Shown: positions 1-8,830 of the stretch, piece by piece
Layout: every line of letters begins with the position of its first letter
How positions within the stretch are numbered: the stretch's first letter is position 1
DNA from: Pseudovibrio japonicus
GTDB taxonomy: Bacteria; Pseudomonadota; Alphaproteobacteria; Rhizobiales; Stappiaceae
Assembly: GCF_014651595.1 (NCBI RefSeq)
Contig: NZ_BMXE01000001.1
Coordinates: 806,001-870,000, forward strand
Reading direction: 5' to 3'
Length of the DNA: 64,000 bases
Position numbers and translations under genes: made by a program
Notes under the pieces: model-generated
What the model was told of the DNA's origin: nothing
Seen by the model: only the letters and a program-made list of their open reading frames with translations
Databases searched by the model: none

Positions 1-570
1 GTTTCCGACAAGATCCCTGAGACCTCGCTGGAATCCGGTCTGATTGACGATTTGCTTGCGTTCTTTGCAGACCGCATGAAGGTGGTTCTGAAAGACAAGG
101 GCGTGCGTCATGACCTGATTGACGCCGTGCTGGCTCGTGGTGGTCAGGACGATATCCTCCTGATCGTGAAGCAGGCAGAAGCTCTTGCTGCGCTGTTGGG
201 CACCGAAGACGGTATCAACCTGCTGGCTGGCTATAAGCGTGCTGCAAACATTTTGCGTGCGGAAGAGAAGAAAGAGGGCAAAGCTTTTGCAGGCAAGCCT
301 GATGCTGCTCTGCTGGAAGAACAGGCAGAAAAGGACCTTGCGTCTACTTTGGATAGCGTTCTGATTGAGATCCGACCGCTGCTTGATGCTGCAGACTTTT
401 CCGGCGCAATGGCTGCTCTTGCCAAATTGCGCGGTCCGGTTGATGGCTTCTTCGACAACATCCACGTGAATGCTGAAGACGCTGCAGTGCGTGAGAACCG
501 CCTGAAAATCCTCGCTGGCATTCGTGCTGCTGTTCATGAAGTTGCAGATTTTTCAAAGATCGCTGGCTAA
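1..570 (+). CDS. glyS: Glycyl-tRNA synthetase beta subunit, 3' part
   Basis: The frame is open from base 1, so the 5' end lies outside the window; 189 C-terminal residues are present. The beta subunit works with GlyQ in the alpha2-beta2 bacterial glycyl-tRNA synthetase that charges tRNA-Gly in the cytoplasm. The visible part is the helical C-terminal anticodon-binding region, with the family ending around FFDNIHVNAEDAAVRENRL followed by a short helical tail. A strong intrinsic terminator follows 24 bp after the stop. Recognition rests on this conserved tail; the catalytic context cannot be seen. Confidence 0.93.
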   Translation, partial: VSDKIPETSLESGLIDDLLAFFADRMKVVLKDKGVRHDLIDAVLARGGQDDILLIVKQAEALAALLGTEDGINLLAGYKRAANILRAEEKKEGKAFAGKPDAALLEEQAEKDLASTLDSVLIEIRPLLDAADFSGAMAALAKLRGPVDGFFDNIHVNAEDAAVRENRLKILAGIRAAVHEVADFSKIAG

Positions 571-594
571 GCTGGTCTTATAAGACATTTGAAA

Positions 595-626
595 GCCCTG
601 CCCTCCCTTGAAGGCAGGGCTTTTTT
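595..626 (+). terminator. Intrinsic terminator after glyS
   Basis: Perfect 8-bp stem GCCCTGCC (595-602) with GGCAGGGC (613-620) and a 10-nt loop, directly followed by six T residues. It ends glyS transcription just before the convergent LysR gene. Confidence 0.9.
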
Positions 627-630
627 CTGC

Positions 631-1542
631 CTAGGCCTTGACGGCTTTCTCGTATTCCACTGCTGTCTGGGCGATCTCTTCTTTCAGCCAGTCCCGCAGT
701 TTGCGAACGCTCGGGCTTCGCAACGCGCCTTCGCGGCAGATGAACCAGTAGGACCGGCCTGTCGAGCATCGGTGCTCAAACGGGATCTTCAGCTGACCTT
801 GTTTGATGGCGTTGGCCACGAGCGTGTCCCAGCCCAAAAAGACGCCGTGTCCTGCGATTGCTGCATCCATGCATAAAGACGCGTTGGAAAAGCCATGGCC
901 TTTGGGAAGATGGCTTTCCTTCATGCCGAAGGCTGAGAGCCAATCACTCCAGCGGTAATAGGAATTGTAGTCACGGATAATCACCTCATTGAGCAGGTCC
1001 TGCGGCTCCTTGAGCCGTTCTGCGACCTCAGGAGAGCATACCGGGTAGATGAAGTGTTCGCACAGGCGTTCCGAGTAAACGTCATCCGGTGCGCGTTTGT
1101 GGACGCGGACGCAGGCATCAACATCGGAGTGGTTGAGGTTCACTACTTGATCATTCGCATCCAGCCGGAGGTTGATATCCGGGTTTGCGCTCATGAAGCT
1201 GCTTAAACGCCAGACCAGCCACTTTTCAGCCAGCAGAGGAGCAACGGACAGGAAGAGGCTCTCCTCCCTGTCACGGTCTGCCAGCGCCACTGCCTCGGAG
1301 ATCTGTTTAAGACCCGATGTGAGTTCGCGGCAGATTTCGGCGCCGAGCCTTGTCAGCTTTAGTCCGCTCGGTTCACGGGAGAAGAGCGGGCGCCCCAGCT
1401 GGTGCTCGGTTTTGTGCAGTTGCTGGCTGACAGCACCGGAGGTGATCCCCAGTTCTTCAGCTGCATTTTTTAAAGATCCCAAGCGCCCTACGGCTTCAAC
1501 AACACGAAGACCGGCTAGGCTGACTTGATTGAGGTTTTTCAT
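631..1542 (-). CDS. LysR-family transcriptional regulator (GcvA-like)
   Basis: A 303-residue protein of normal LysR length. The N-terminal winged helix-turn-helix spans about residues 8-66 (GSLKNAAEELGITSGAVSQQ, then LGRPLFSREPSGLKLTRLG). A periplasmic-binding-like effector domain follows from about residue 90, with the GcvA-type pattern of a VCSPE segment near the middle. LysR proteins bind DNA as tetramers and usually control a divergent gene. Here the divergent neighbour is the small DUF1127-like ORF starting at 1651, and a perfect palindrome lies between them. The effector cannot be deduced from sequence. Confidence 0.9.
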   Translation of the reverse strand: MKNLNQVSLAGLRVVEAVGRLGSLKNAAEELGITSGAVSQQLHKTEHQLGRPLFSREPSGLKLTRLGAEICRELTSGLKQISEAVALADRDREESLFLSVAPLLAEKWLVWRLSSFMSANPDINLRLDANDQVVNLNHSDVDACVRVHKRAPDDVYSERLCEHFIYPVCSPEVAERLKEPQDLLNEVIIRDYNSYYRWSDWLSAFGMKESHLPKGHGFSNASLCMDAAIAGHGVFLGWDTLVANAIKQGQLKIPFEHRCSTGRSYWFICREGALRSPSVRKLRDWLKEEIAQTAVEYEKAVKA

Positions 1543-1566
1543 CGAGAATAGTTCCGAGCAGTAAAT

Positions 1567-1582
1567 CTAAACCGGGGTTTAG
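1567..1582. promoter_or_regulatory. Palindromic candidate operator between LysR gene and small ORF
   Basis: CTAAACC, a GG spacer, then GGTTTAG form a perfect 7-2-7 inverted repeat inside the 108-bp divergent intergenic region. It sits 25 bp from the LysR start and about 70 bp from the small ORF. Position and dyad symmetry fit a LysR-type or other dimer binding site. That it binds this regulator is inference. Confidence 0.5.
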
Positions 1583-1650
1583 TTATTCCAGATAGCGCTT
1601 GCAACACAATGGGCGCATTGTCGCTTCATCAAGTCACAAAGGAAATGACA

Positions 1651-1821
1651 ATGCGAAATCTTTTTAAAGATCTGTTGCGCGGAAAATCCCAGCGTAAATC
1701 TAAAGCACCAGCAGGCTCCAAGCCTTATTGTGCTGATCCGCTTGCGCACCCTGCCCTTCAGCGCATGGATACTCGCGAAATTGGTGATGTTTACATCAAC
1801 CCAGAAAAAACGCTGCCTTAA
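1651..1821 (+). CDS. Small DUF1127-like protein
   Basis: A 56-residue protein. The ATG at 1651 was chosen because AAAGGA (1637-1642) lies 8 bp upstream; a longer in-frame start at 1609 lacks such a site. The N-terminus is basic (residues 1-20), and the C-terminus HPALQRMDTREIGDV resembles the L-x-x-M-x-x-R-E-L-x-D-[IV] core of DUF1127 (YjiS-like) proteins. In alphaproteobacteria such small proteins are often stress- or phosphate-linked RNA-interacting regulators; that is known for a few members only. It is divergent from the LysR gene. Its stop codon lies in the loop of its own terminator. Confidence 0.6.
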   Translation: MRNLFKDLLRGKSQRKSKAPAGSKPYCADPLAHPALQRMDTREIGDVYINPEKTLP

Positions 1822-1836
1822 CAGCAGCGTTTTTTA
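1804..1836 (+). terminator. Terminator overlapping the stop codon of the small ORF
   Basis: The stem CGCTGC (1811-1816) / GCAGCG (1824-1829), extended by A-T pairs, has a T-rich tail. The TAA stop (1819-1821) lies in the loop, so the 3' UTR is almost absent. Confidence 0.8.
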
Positions 1837-1859
1837 TTCTTTCCATCAGATTTCGTCCC

Positions 1860-2354
1860 TCAATACGGGATGCCTACCTTTTTATAGATGAAGTGCAAGA
1901 TCCAGGCAGGCCCAACAAGTAAGAACTGCAGGTCCTTGAAGAACGAGGGTTTTTTCCCCTCAATATAATGGCCGATAAACTGGCCAACCCAAGCGATTAC
2001 AAACACCGCCAGAGCCGTCTGCCAGAGCGGAATGCCAAGCCCGAACTGCTCGTAGGTCATATTGATCCAAACCAGCAGCGCTGAAGCAACGGCCATGCCA
2101 ATTGCCAGCGTAAAGGACAGTGACAGATAGTAAAGAACCGCTAACCCAAGCCCGATTGTGCACCAGTTCAGCAATGGTGAGATACTCGAGAAAACAATGG
2201 GTGTTGGGATAGACCACAGCAGTGCGGTTACCGTCCAGGAAATGACGGGTACACAGATCCAGTGAATTGCTTTGTTTTTATGATCCTGATGGCTTTCGCC
2301 ATACTCGCCAAGCAGGCGGTCGATGCGACGCCCGGTCGCTTCAGATAGGCTCAT
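1860..2354 (-). CDS. Mpo1-like (DUF962) membrane protein
   Basis: A 164-residue membrane protein with about four hydrophobic segments. Family signatures are HQDHKNKAIHWICVP near residues 22-36 and WVGQFIGHYIEGKKPSFFKD near 122-141, with conserved His residues in both. Yeast Mpo1, the founding member, is an Fe(II)-dependent dioxygenase in alpha-oxidation of 2-hydroxy fatty acids; the bacterial role is uncharacterised. The start is supported by GGGGAGGG just upstream on the minus strand. A hydroxy-lipid role would be inference. Confidence 0.8.
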   Translation of the reverse strand: MSLSEATGRRIDRLLGEYGESHQDHKNKAIHWICVPVISWTVTALLWSIPTPIVFSSISPLLNWCTIGLGLAVLYYLSLSFTLAIGMAVASALLVWINMTYEQFGLGIPLWQTALAVFVIAWVGQFIGHYIEGKKPSFFKDLQFLLVGPAWILHFIYKKVGIPY

Positions 2355-2428
2355 ATTACCCTCCCCGTAATAACAAGCTGCACGAATGCGACTAGCATGC
2401 CGTAAAGGGAAGTTATTTTCAAGCTGAC

Positions 2429-2466
2429 AAAACTTCGGCGGGCATAATACCCCATGCCCGCCGAAG
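2429..2466 (-). terminator. Intrinsic terminator after malic enzyme gene
   Basis: A perfect 13-bp stem, CTTCGGCGGGCAT (2433-2445) with ATGCCCGCCGAAG (2454-2466), and an 8-nt loop. Read on the minus strand it is followed by TTTTG. It lies 23 bp past the maeB stop. Confidence 0.85.
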
Positions 2467-2488
2467 GCGTTGTTTTACCTAGCAGGTG

Positions 2489-4813
2489 CTACGCAATGCC
2501 TGCTGTTATGCTTGCAGCATTGCGCTTTCTGCATTGTGCATCAACAGCGGACAGAGCTGTCATGTTAACGATGCCGCGTGATGTCACAGATGGCGTGATA
2601 ATATGCGCGGGTTTCTTTGCACCCAGCAAGATTGGGCCAACATGGAGTGCGTCTGTCATTGCCTTAATGAGGTTCATGGCAATGTTGGCGGCATCCAATG
2701 TTGGGAACACGAGCAGATTTGCAGGGCCAGAGATATGTGCATCCGGCATGTAGCGCTCCAGGATATCCGGCTTCAGGGCTGCATCACCATGCATTTCGCC
2801 TTCAGCCTCCAGATCAGGCATCTGCTTCCAGACCATCTGCAGGGCTTCACGCATCTTGTTGGAGGTTACGGATGGGCGGGAGCCGAAGTTGGAGTGCGAC
2901 AATAGGGCAACGCGTGGGGTGATCCCGAAGCGTTTGATCTGTTCGGATGCCAGATGAGTGATCTCGGCGATTTCCTCAGCGGATGGGCACTCGGTCACAT
3001 AAGTGTCTGCCAGGAAGTAGGCGCCGCTTGAGTTGATCAGCAGCGACAGGGTTGAGAAGTCAGTGACTTCGTCGGAACATCCAATGATATTGGAGATATC
3101 GCGCAGGTGCTTATCGAAGCGGCCCTCAAGGCCAGTGATAAGCGCATCAGCTTCGCCTCTATGCAACGCCAGTGCACCAATAACGGTTGTGTTGGTACGG
3201 ACGACAGTTCTAGCCGCTTCCGGTGTTACGCCTTTGCGGCCAACAAGTTGGACCAGTGTGTCCACGTAGGAGCGGTAACGTGGATCGTCTTCCGGGTTTA
3301 CAAATTCGAAGTCTGTGCCCGGACGGATGCGCAGGCCGAAGCGCTCACAGCGGTTTTCCAGAACCTGTGGACGGCCAATCAGGATCGGTGTTGCAAGACC
3401 TTCTTCAATCACCACCTGTGCGGCGCGCAGTACGCGTTCGTCTTCACCATCTGCGTAGATGACGCGTTGCTTGTCTTCTTTTGCCTGCGCGATGATCGGC
3501 TTCATCACCATACCGGAGCGGAACACGAACCGGTTCAGCTTGTCCATGTAGGCGTCGAAGTCTTCAATTGGGCGCGTTGCGACGCCCGTTTCCATGGCCG
3601 CTTTTGCAACAGCTGGTGCAATGCGCAGGATCAGACGGTTATCGAATGGGGACGGGATGAGATAGTTTGGGCCGAATGTATGAATGACGCCGCCATAGGC
3701 TTTGGCGACCACGTCGGTCGGTTCTTCCCGTGCCAGAGCTGCGATTGCTTCAACAGCTGCCAGTTTCATTTCCTCGTTGATGGCCGTTGCACCAACGTCC
3801 AGCGCACCGCGGAAGATGTACGGGAAGCAGAGAACGTTATTCACTTGGTTCGGGAAGTCCGAACGACCGGTACACATGACAACATCATCACGTACAGCAA
3901 GCGCGTCTTCCGGCATGATTTCCGGGTTCGGGTTGGCAAGGGCCATCACAAGTGGACGCTTGGCCATCTTGGCGACCATTTCCGGTTTCAGAACGCCAGC
4001 TGCGGACAGGCCGATAAAGACGTCCGCGCCTTCGATGATATCATCAAGCGTGCGCTTGTCGGTCTTTTGGGCAAAAACGGATTTCCATTCATCCATAAGG
4101 GCTTCGCGGCCTTCATAGACAACGCCTTCAATGTCGGAAACCCAGATGTTTTCGCGTTTTACGCCAGAGGCAACGAGCAGGTTGAGACAGGCAAGCGCCG
4201 CAGCACCCGCACCGGATGCAACAACCTTGATGTCCTCCAGCTTTTTGCCGGAGAGTTCCATACCGTTATGGACAGCGGCGGCTACGATGATTGCGGTTCC
4301 GTGCTGGTCATCATGGAAAACCGGGATATTCATCTTTTCGCGCAGGCGGTCTTCAATCTGGAAACACTCAGGCGCTTTGATATCTTCCAGGTTGATGCCG
4401 CCGAAGGTTGGCTCAAGAACGGAGACTGCATCTACAAACTTATCAACCTTGGTTTCGTCAACCTCGATGTCGAATACGTCGATGCCTGCAAACTTTTTGA
4501 AGAGAACTGCCTTCCCTTCCATGACCGGCTTGGAGGCGAGAGGACCGATGGCACCAAGTCCCAGTACGGCGGTTCCGTTGGAGATTACGGCGACCAGGTT
4601 CTGGCGAGCAGTGTAATCGGCAGCTTTTGACGGCTCCTTATGGATTTCCAAACATGGCGCAGCAACACCCGGCGAGTAGGCGAGTGCTAAATCTCGCTGG
4701 TTTCCCAAAAGTTTAGTTGCCTGAATTTCCAATTTACCAGGGCGTGGATACTCGTGGTAAAAGAGGGCTTGTTGATCGAGTTCGCCGGAGGTAGGGCGCT
4801 TTTTGTCCGTCAT
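2489..4813 (-). CDS. maeB: NADP-dependent malic enzyme with C-terminal phosphotransacetylase-like domain
   Basis: 774 residues, the usual size of the fused MaeB type. Residues about 1-430 form the malic enzyme part: LGLGAIGPLASKPVMEGK marks the substrate/NADP region, HDDQHGTA the metal site region, and VASGAGAAALACLNLL the dinucleotide fold. Residues about 440-765 resemble phosphate acetyltransferase (GLEGRFDKHLRD, HSNFGSRP), a domain that in characterised MaeB acts in acetyl-CoA regulation rather than catalysis. It oxidatively decarboxylates malate to pyruvate and yields NADPH. It is monocistronic, with a strong terminator downstream. Confidence 0.95.
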   Translation of the reverse strand: MTDKKRPTSGELDQQALFYHEYPRPGKLEIQATKLLGNQRDLALAYSPGVAAPCLEIHKEPSKAADYTARQNLVAVISNGTAVLGLGAIGPLASKPVMEGKAVLFKKFAGIDVFDIEVDETKVDKFVDAVSVLEPTFGGINLEDIKAPECFQIEDRLREKMNIPVFHDDQHGTAIIVAAAVHNGMELSGKKLEDIKVVASGAGAAALACLNLLVASGVKRENIWVSDIEGVVYEGREALMDEWKSVFAQKTDKRTLDDIIEGADVFIGLSAAGVLKPEMVAKMAKRPLVMALANPNPEIMPEDALAVRDDVVMCTGRSDFPNQVNNVLCFPYIFRGALDVGATAINEEMKLAAVEAIAALAREEPTDVVAKAYGGVIHTFGPNYLIPSPFDNRLILRIAPAVAKAAMETGVATRPIEDFDAYMDKLNRFVFRSGMVMKPIIAQAKEDKQRVIYADGEDERVLRAAQVVIEEGLATPILIGRPQVLENRCERFGLRIRPGTDFEFVNPEDDPRYRSYVDTLVQLVGRKGVTPEAARTVVRTNTTVIGALALHRGEADALITGLEGRFDKHLRDISNIIGCSDEVTDFSTLSLLINSSGAYFLADTYVTECPSAEEIAEITHLASEQIKRFGITPRVALLSHSNFGSRPSVTSNKMREALQMVWKQMPDLEAEGEMHGDAALKPDILERYMPDAHISGPANLLVFPTLDAANIAMNLIKAMTDALHVGPILLGAKKPAHIITPSVTSRGIVNMTALSAVDAQCRKRNAASITAGIA

Positions 4814-4905
4814 TGTATGTTCTTGCCTGACCTTGTGAATGAGCAGCTCGCCACCGGGAATCAGTGTGACTTCCGGATCAGATATGGCAAAACCTAGACC
4901 ATCGC

Positions 4906-5604
4906 CTAGGATTCTGCACTGTCTTTATACGTCTTAAAGCGTATAAATGCGCGGATTAGAATAAGCAAAAGCGCTGCATTTAAAATATGCCACAAGTAAT
5001 GTGTGCCTGTTGGTAATATTGGACAAAGCGGCTGATCGAGCATTCTGAAAATCATCGATACTGCGAATACGAGACCTCCCAGGAACAAAGCATTGGAGGT
5101 TGGCTTATGTTTCCAGCGGGTAAGTGCTGCGAACAGGAGTATCGCGAGCAGTGCCGGGAAGTAGCCTGCGGTAGAGCCCATCAGACCCTGAAACAGTGGC
5201 GGAAGATACTCCAAGGCCGCATAAAAGATCACCGTCACAATAAGTGATATCAGTATGTTAGCGCCGAGGTAGCGCCGTGTTGCCAGATAGAAGTAGGCCA
5301 GCATAAAGGCCGCGATCGGGATGGAATCTGCCAGCAAAGCCCAGTAGGTCGCGAAGGTGTGAAACAGGAAAGAGCCTATCCCGATAATGACGACCAAAAG
5401 GATGAGCAGGAGTGCTGCGTTATCTTGTGAGATGGTTTGCGTTGAATCGGTATTTTTTGCGTTGCTACGTGCGTTTTTCCAGATTTGAAGGGCTATCAGC
5501 GCGGCGATGATGAAGGCGATGTTACTCACCGCATTGAGAGGCTCGGACCAGAATGCGGCGGAGGTTCTTTCACAGTATTGGTTCAGTTGTTGATTCCAGT
5601 CCAT
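4906..5604 (-). CDS. Ceramidase-like CREST-superfamily membrane hydrolase
   Basis: A 232-residue polytopic membrane protein. The ATG at 5604 is preferred over longer starts because GGGAGG lies 7 bp upstream. All CREST/alkaline ceramidase signature positions are visible: E21-N24-S27-N28, S78-H82 (GSFLFH), D93 (ADSIP) and the H202-x3-H206 pair (HYLWH), predicted to bind zinc and attack an amide bond. Alkaline ceramidases cleave ceramide into sphingoid base and fatty acid; bacterial substrates are mostly unknown. It lies 23 bp downstream of a family 2 glycosyltransferase, an arrangement that implies one operon and perhaps work on the same lipid. Confidence 0.75.
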   Translation of the reverse strand: MDWNQQLNQYCERTSAAFWSEPLNAVSNIAFIIAALIALQIWKNARSNAKNTDSTQTISQDNAALLLILLVVIIGIGSFLFHTFATYWALLADSIPIAAFMLAYFYLATRRYLGANILISLIVTVIFYAALEYLPPLFQGLMGSTAGYFPALLAILLFAALTRWKHKPTSNALFLGGLVFAVSMIFRMLDQPLCPILPTGTHYLWHILNAALLLILIRAFIRFKTYKDSAES

Positions 5605-5627
5605 GAGACCTCCCGGTTGGTCCCGTG

Positions 5628-6221
5628 TCACCTCATCGGGTTTTGAAAGACCACGGTACCGTTCAACCAATGAATACGGCTTGCGCTCAATACTTTCTTG
5701 AGTTGTTGCCGCCTGTTTGCATTTGGTGCACTCAGCAGTGCTTGCTGCAGATGCTGTTTTTGCATCAGCAGGGGAAGTTGATAGCAGGAGGACTTCAACA
5801 AACGGTTCTTTGCATTGGCGAGTCTTTCCTTAATCTGCGCGGATGGGCCGAATTCTTCAGTTCGGCTTCTATAAACGCCAATGAGATTGCTTGCGGAGTT
5901 GGTCCGTTCCGCGCGTTCTATGAAAGCGGCAGCTTCTGCTTGCCAACCAACTTGCAAGATGGCGCCGGGCTGGATGAGCAGGATCCAGTTGGCGCGGGTG
6001 CATTGTTGGGCGCCCTCGGTCAGAACTGAGCCGGAGTTGGCTGCGTTGGTCACAAAGTGGGCACCGCAGGCGTCTGCGACGACGCTGGTGCCATCCGTTG
6101 AGCCTTCATCGGCAATGATGACTTCTTTCAAGATGCCTTCTGCAGAGGCAGGGACAAGGGCGGACAAGGTGAGAACCAGCAGCTGCTCGCTGTTGTGGGC
6201 GGGAATAAGTGCGCTAATCAT
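5628..6221 (-). CDS. Family 2 glycosyltransferase
   Basis: A 197-residue single-domain GT-A protein without membrane segments. The N-terminus has the GT2 pattern ISALIPAHN (residues 2-10) and ADEGSTDGT (37-45), equivalent to the nucleotide-binding DDGS block. The expected DxD metal site is not seen; the corresponding region reads LLIQPGAIL. It is the first gene of a two-gene operon with the ceramidase-like gene and is divergent from the radical SAM gene. Donor and acceptor are unknown. A nonclassical sugar-nucleotide transferase is also possible. Confidence 0.75.
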   Translation of the reverse strand: MISALIPAHNSEQLLVLTLSALVPASAEGILKEVIIADEGSTDGTSVVADACGAHFVTNAANSGSVLTEGAQQCTRANWILLIQPGAILQVGWQAEAAAFIERAERTNSASNLIGVYRSRTEEFGPSAQIKERLANAKNRLLKSSCYQLPLLMQKQHLQQALLSAPNANRRQQLKKVLSASRIHWLNGTVVFQNPMR

Positions 6222-6333
6222 TCCGGCAGTTTACAGTGATTTGCCTAATATTCGGAAAGTAAAGGCTTGCAAATCCCAATAATCTGAGCAATGTTCTCTC
6301 TATGTTCTTACGGAAGACGGAAGTGCACGCCCC

Positions 6334-7461
6334 ATGCCAACTGCACAAAATCAAAAGACTGATGCGGAGGCTCCTGATCCCTCAGGGTCTGCCCTTCCGG
6401 TTAACATGACAGGCCGCGGACGGGCTGCGCATTCCAACAAGGCAGGACGGTTTGAGTCGGAAAGCCGGGAACTGGTGGATGACGGCTGGGGAACAATTGA
6501 TGAACTTCCACCCGTCAAGACCGAAGTACAGACAGAAGTTGCGCGGCATGTGATAACCAAGAACTCTTCGCCTGACCTGCCTTTTGATCGCTCTATCAAT
6601 CCGTATCGAGGATGTGAGCACGGCTGCATTTACTGTTTTGCGCGGCCAACCCATGCCTATATGGGGCTTTCGCCGGGACTGGATTTTGAAAGCCGGTTGT
6701 TTGCCAAGCCCAATGCGGCGCAGGTTTTGGAGCGGGAGCTGGGTGCGCCTTCCTATCAAGCCAAACCGATTGCGATTGGAACCAATACCGATCCGTACCA
6801 GCCCATTGAACGCACGCAGAAAATCATGCGCGGTATTCTGGAGGTGCTGAACAAGACAGGGCATCCGGTGACAATTGTTACCAAGTCTGCGCTGGTCATG
6901 CGAGACATCGACATTCTGTCTGAGATGGCCGAGCGCAATCTGGCTAAGGTGGCAATCTCTGTGACAACGCTGGACCGGAAGATTGCACGCAGTCTTGAAC
7001 CGCGCGCCTCTACGCCAACGCGGCGGCTGCAGGCGATCAAGGCTCTGTCTGATGCGGGTATTCCAACGGCGGTTTTAGCGGCGCCTATCATTCCCGGCCT
7101 GACGGATCATGAGCTTGAGGGTATTTTGGAGGTCTGCAAGGAGCATGGGGCGAGCGAGGCCAACTATATTCTCCTGCGCTTGCCGCGTGAGGTTTCGGAG
7201 CTGTTCAAGGAATGGCTTTTGCGGGAGGCTCCGGGCAGTTATCGGCGCGTCCTTAGTCTTCTTCGATCCATGCGTGACGGGAAAGACTACGATGCTCAAT
7301 GGACACAGCGTTTCAAAGGCAAAGGGCCTTATGCAGATCAACTGGCGAAGCGTTTTCAGCTGGCCTGCAAGAGCAAGGGCCTTTCCCCGCGCTCTCTAAA
7401 ACTGTCCTGTGACCATTTCATCAAGCCAACCTGCGGTGGCGTACAGCTTTCATTGTTGTAG
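6334..7461 (+). CDS. PA0069-family radical SAM protein (SplB-like)
   Basis: 375 residues. The 4Fe-4S/SAM motif is C94-x3-C98-x2-C101 within NPYRGCEHGCIYCFARPTH, typical of the PA0069/Rv2578c group related to spore photoproduct lyase. Further family blocks are GTNTDPYQPIE and SVTTLDRKIARSLEPRA. The reaction of the family is not established; a DNA or nucleic-acid repair role is often suggested from SplB similarity. In relatives it commonly lies close to rnhB and ccrM. Here 2.4 kb carrying two other genes separates it from rnhB. Confidence 0.88.
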   Translation: MPTAQNQKTDAEAPDPSGSALPVNMTGRGRAAHSNKAGRFESESRELVDDGWGTIDELPPVKTEVQTEVARHVITKNSSPDLPFDRSINPYRGCEHGCIYCFARPTHAYMGLSPGLDFESRLFAKPNAAQVLERELGAPSYQAKPIAIGTNTDPYQPIERTQKIMRGILEVLNKTGHPVTIVTKSALVMRDIDILSEMAERNLAKVAISVTTLDRKIARSLEPRASTPTRRLQAIKALSDAGIPTAVLAAPIIPGLTDHELEGILEVCKEHGASEANYILLRLPREVSELFKEWLLREAPGSYRRVLSLLRSMRDGKDYDAQWTQRFKGKGPYADQLAKRFQLACKSKGLSPRSLKLSCDHFIKPTCGGVQLSLL

Positions 7462-7477
7462 ACGTGCGGCAGGAAGG

Positions 7478-8830
7478 TCACTCTTGACCGTGGTTAAGAT
7501 AAGTTATGACAGCATCAAAGGCATTGATATTGTATTCGTCGTAGAAGTTATCCGAGGATACCGGCTGCGATGACTGCTTGATAATCGCAATGTTTCGTGT
7601 TGGATCAATGTAAATCCATTGCCCGTTGACCCCGATGGCCATGAAAGCCTCATGTCCTGGAGTATGGCGTACCCACCACTGCGCCCGGTAACTCCAGTCT
7701 TTATTACCCATCACCCCCTTGGATTCAGTACCGTTCGAGAAGGCCTCAATACTGCCTCCCTCTGCAAGCTCTCTCACCACAGCAGCAGGAACCACTTGTT
7801 GCCCATTAAATTCCCCTTGATTGAGCATCATTATTGCAAACCTTGCCAAGTCCTTTGGCGTTGCGTTTAACCCACCGCCAGCAAATAGGGTGCCGCTTTT
7901 ATCTAACAGAACATATGTACTCCCGTCGGTTCCTAGCTTGGACCATAACTTGTCATAGAGGTCTTGCTGAAAGGAGCGCCCAGTCGCTCGGTTTGTTACC
8001 CAATTGACCACATCTGTCTTGGGTGTTTGATAGTGAAAAATATCGCCATGCTCATGGTCGAAATCTTTGGGAAGAGACGCCAGGTAGTCATAGATATTAT
8101 CAGCGAGGCTCTCGTCGTCCGTCGCTTCAATGAATCCCAGAACTTTTGCGTATTGGACGATACCTGAAGTGGGGTCGGCGTAGTCTTCGGAAAAATCCAG
8201 AGAATTGGTCATATCTAAAACCTGACCAACAGTCGCGTTTGCGAAAGCACCCGATTGTTCCAGTTCCGGCACATACTTTACTACCAGATCATCTTCGTTG
8301 AGTTTGCCTTCTGCTGCAGCCATTAGGCCAAACAGACCGGCAAACGACTTTGTGACCGACATCATCTGGTGTTCCTGATCAGCGGTCATGCCATTTAAGA
8401 ACTCCTCAAAGACAATTGTGTCTCCTTTGATAACAACAAAAGCATCCGTGTAGGTTTCCTTAAAGTAGATCTCCATGTCCACTGGCTTACCGGTATCCGG
8501 ATTGATGACTTTGAGGTGTTCAATGCCTGCATCGATTTCCGTTTTCACGGGTACGGCTACCTCAGCATTCCTAATCCCAGCGGTTGGGTAAATGCTACGC
8601 ATGTTTTGGTAGGACCAGCGATTATAGGGAGATGTAAACAGAGCATTTGAACGATCGACGCGCTTATCTACCGGAGGAGGAAAACCTTGCATCAGTTCCA
8701 GTTCTTCGGCTGTCGCATATTCGTCTGCAATTACCGGCTTCATTGACTGCATTGATCCCAAGGTCAGAATAGAGAGCGTGAGACTAAACCAGAACCCATG
8801 CTTAGACTTTCTAAGATAAGCAATGAACAT
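7478..8830 (-). CDS. Exported beta-lactamase-fold serine hydrolase (NylB-like)
   Basis: 450 residues from the ATG at 8830, chosen because AGAGGG lies 5 bp upstream; the 461-residue alternative lacks an equivalent site. Residues about 1-36 form a signal peptide ending near VIADEY. The nucleophile motif S158-V-T-K161 (SVTKS) and a downstream YQTPKTDVVNW block, equivalent to the Y-x-N region, mark a class C beta-lactamase-type hydrolase. GVNGQWIYIDP near the C-terminus is typical of 6-aminohexanoate-oligomer hydrolase relatives. Likely periplasmic; the substrate is unknown. It converges on the radical SAM gene with a 16-bp gap. Confidence 0.85.
   Translation of the reverse strand: MFIAYLRKSKHGFWFSLTLSILTLGSMQSMKPVIADEYATAEELELMQGFPPPVDKRVDRSNALFTSPYNRWSYQNMRSIYPTAGIRNAEVAVPVKTEIDAGIEHLKVINPDTGKPVDMEIYFKETYTDAFVVIKGDTIVFEEFLNGMTADQEHQMMSVTKSFAGLFGLMAAAEGKLNEDDLVVKYVPELEQSGAFANATVGQVLDMTNSLDFSEDYADPTSGIVQYAKVLGFIEATDDESLADNIYDYLASLPKDFDHEHGDIFHYQTPKTDVVNWVTNRATGRSFQQDLYDKLWSKLGTDGSTYVLLDKSGTLFAGGGLNATPKDLARFAIMMLNQGEFNGQQVVPAAVVRELAEGGSIEAFSNGTESKGVMGNKDWSYRAQWWVRHTPGHEAFMAIGVNGQWIYIDPTRNIAIIKQSSQPVSSDNFYDEYNINAFDAVITYLNHGQE

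Noticed and set aside
3107-4630. 507-residue open frame opposite malic enzyme
   Set aside because: It lies wholly antisense to maeB, has a composition typical of shadow frames (Cys, Phe, His rich) and no ribosome site.
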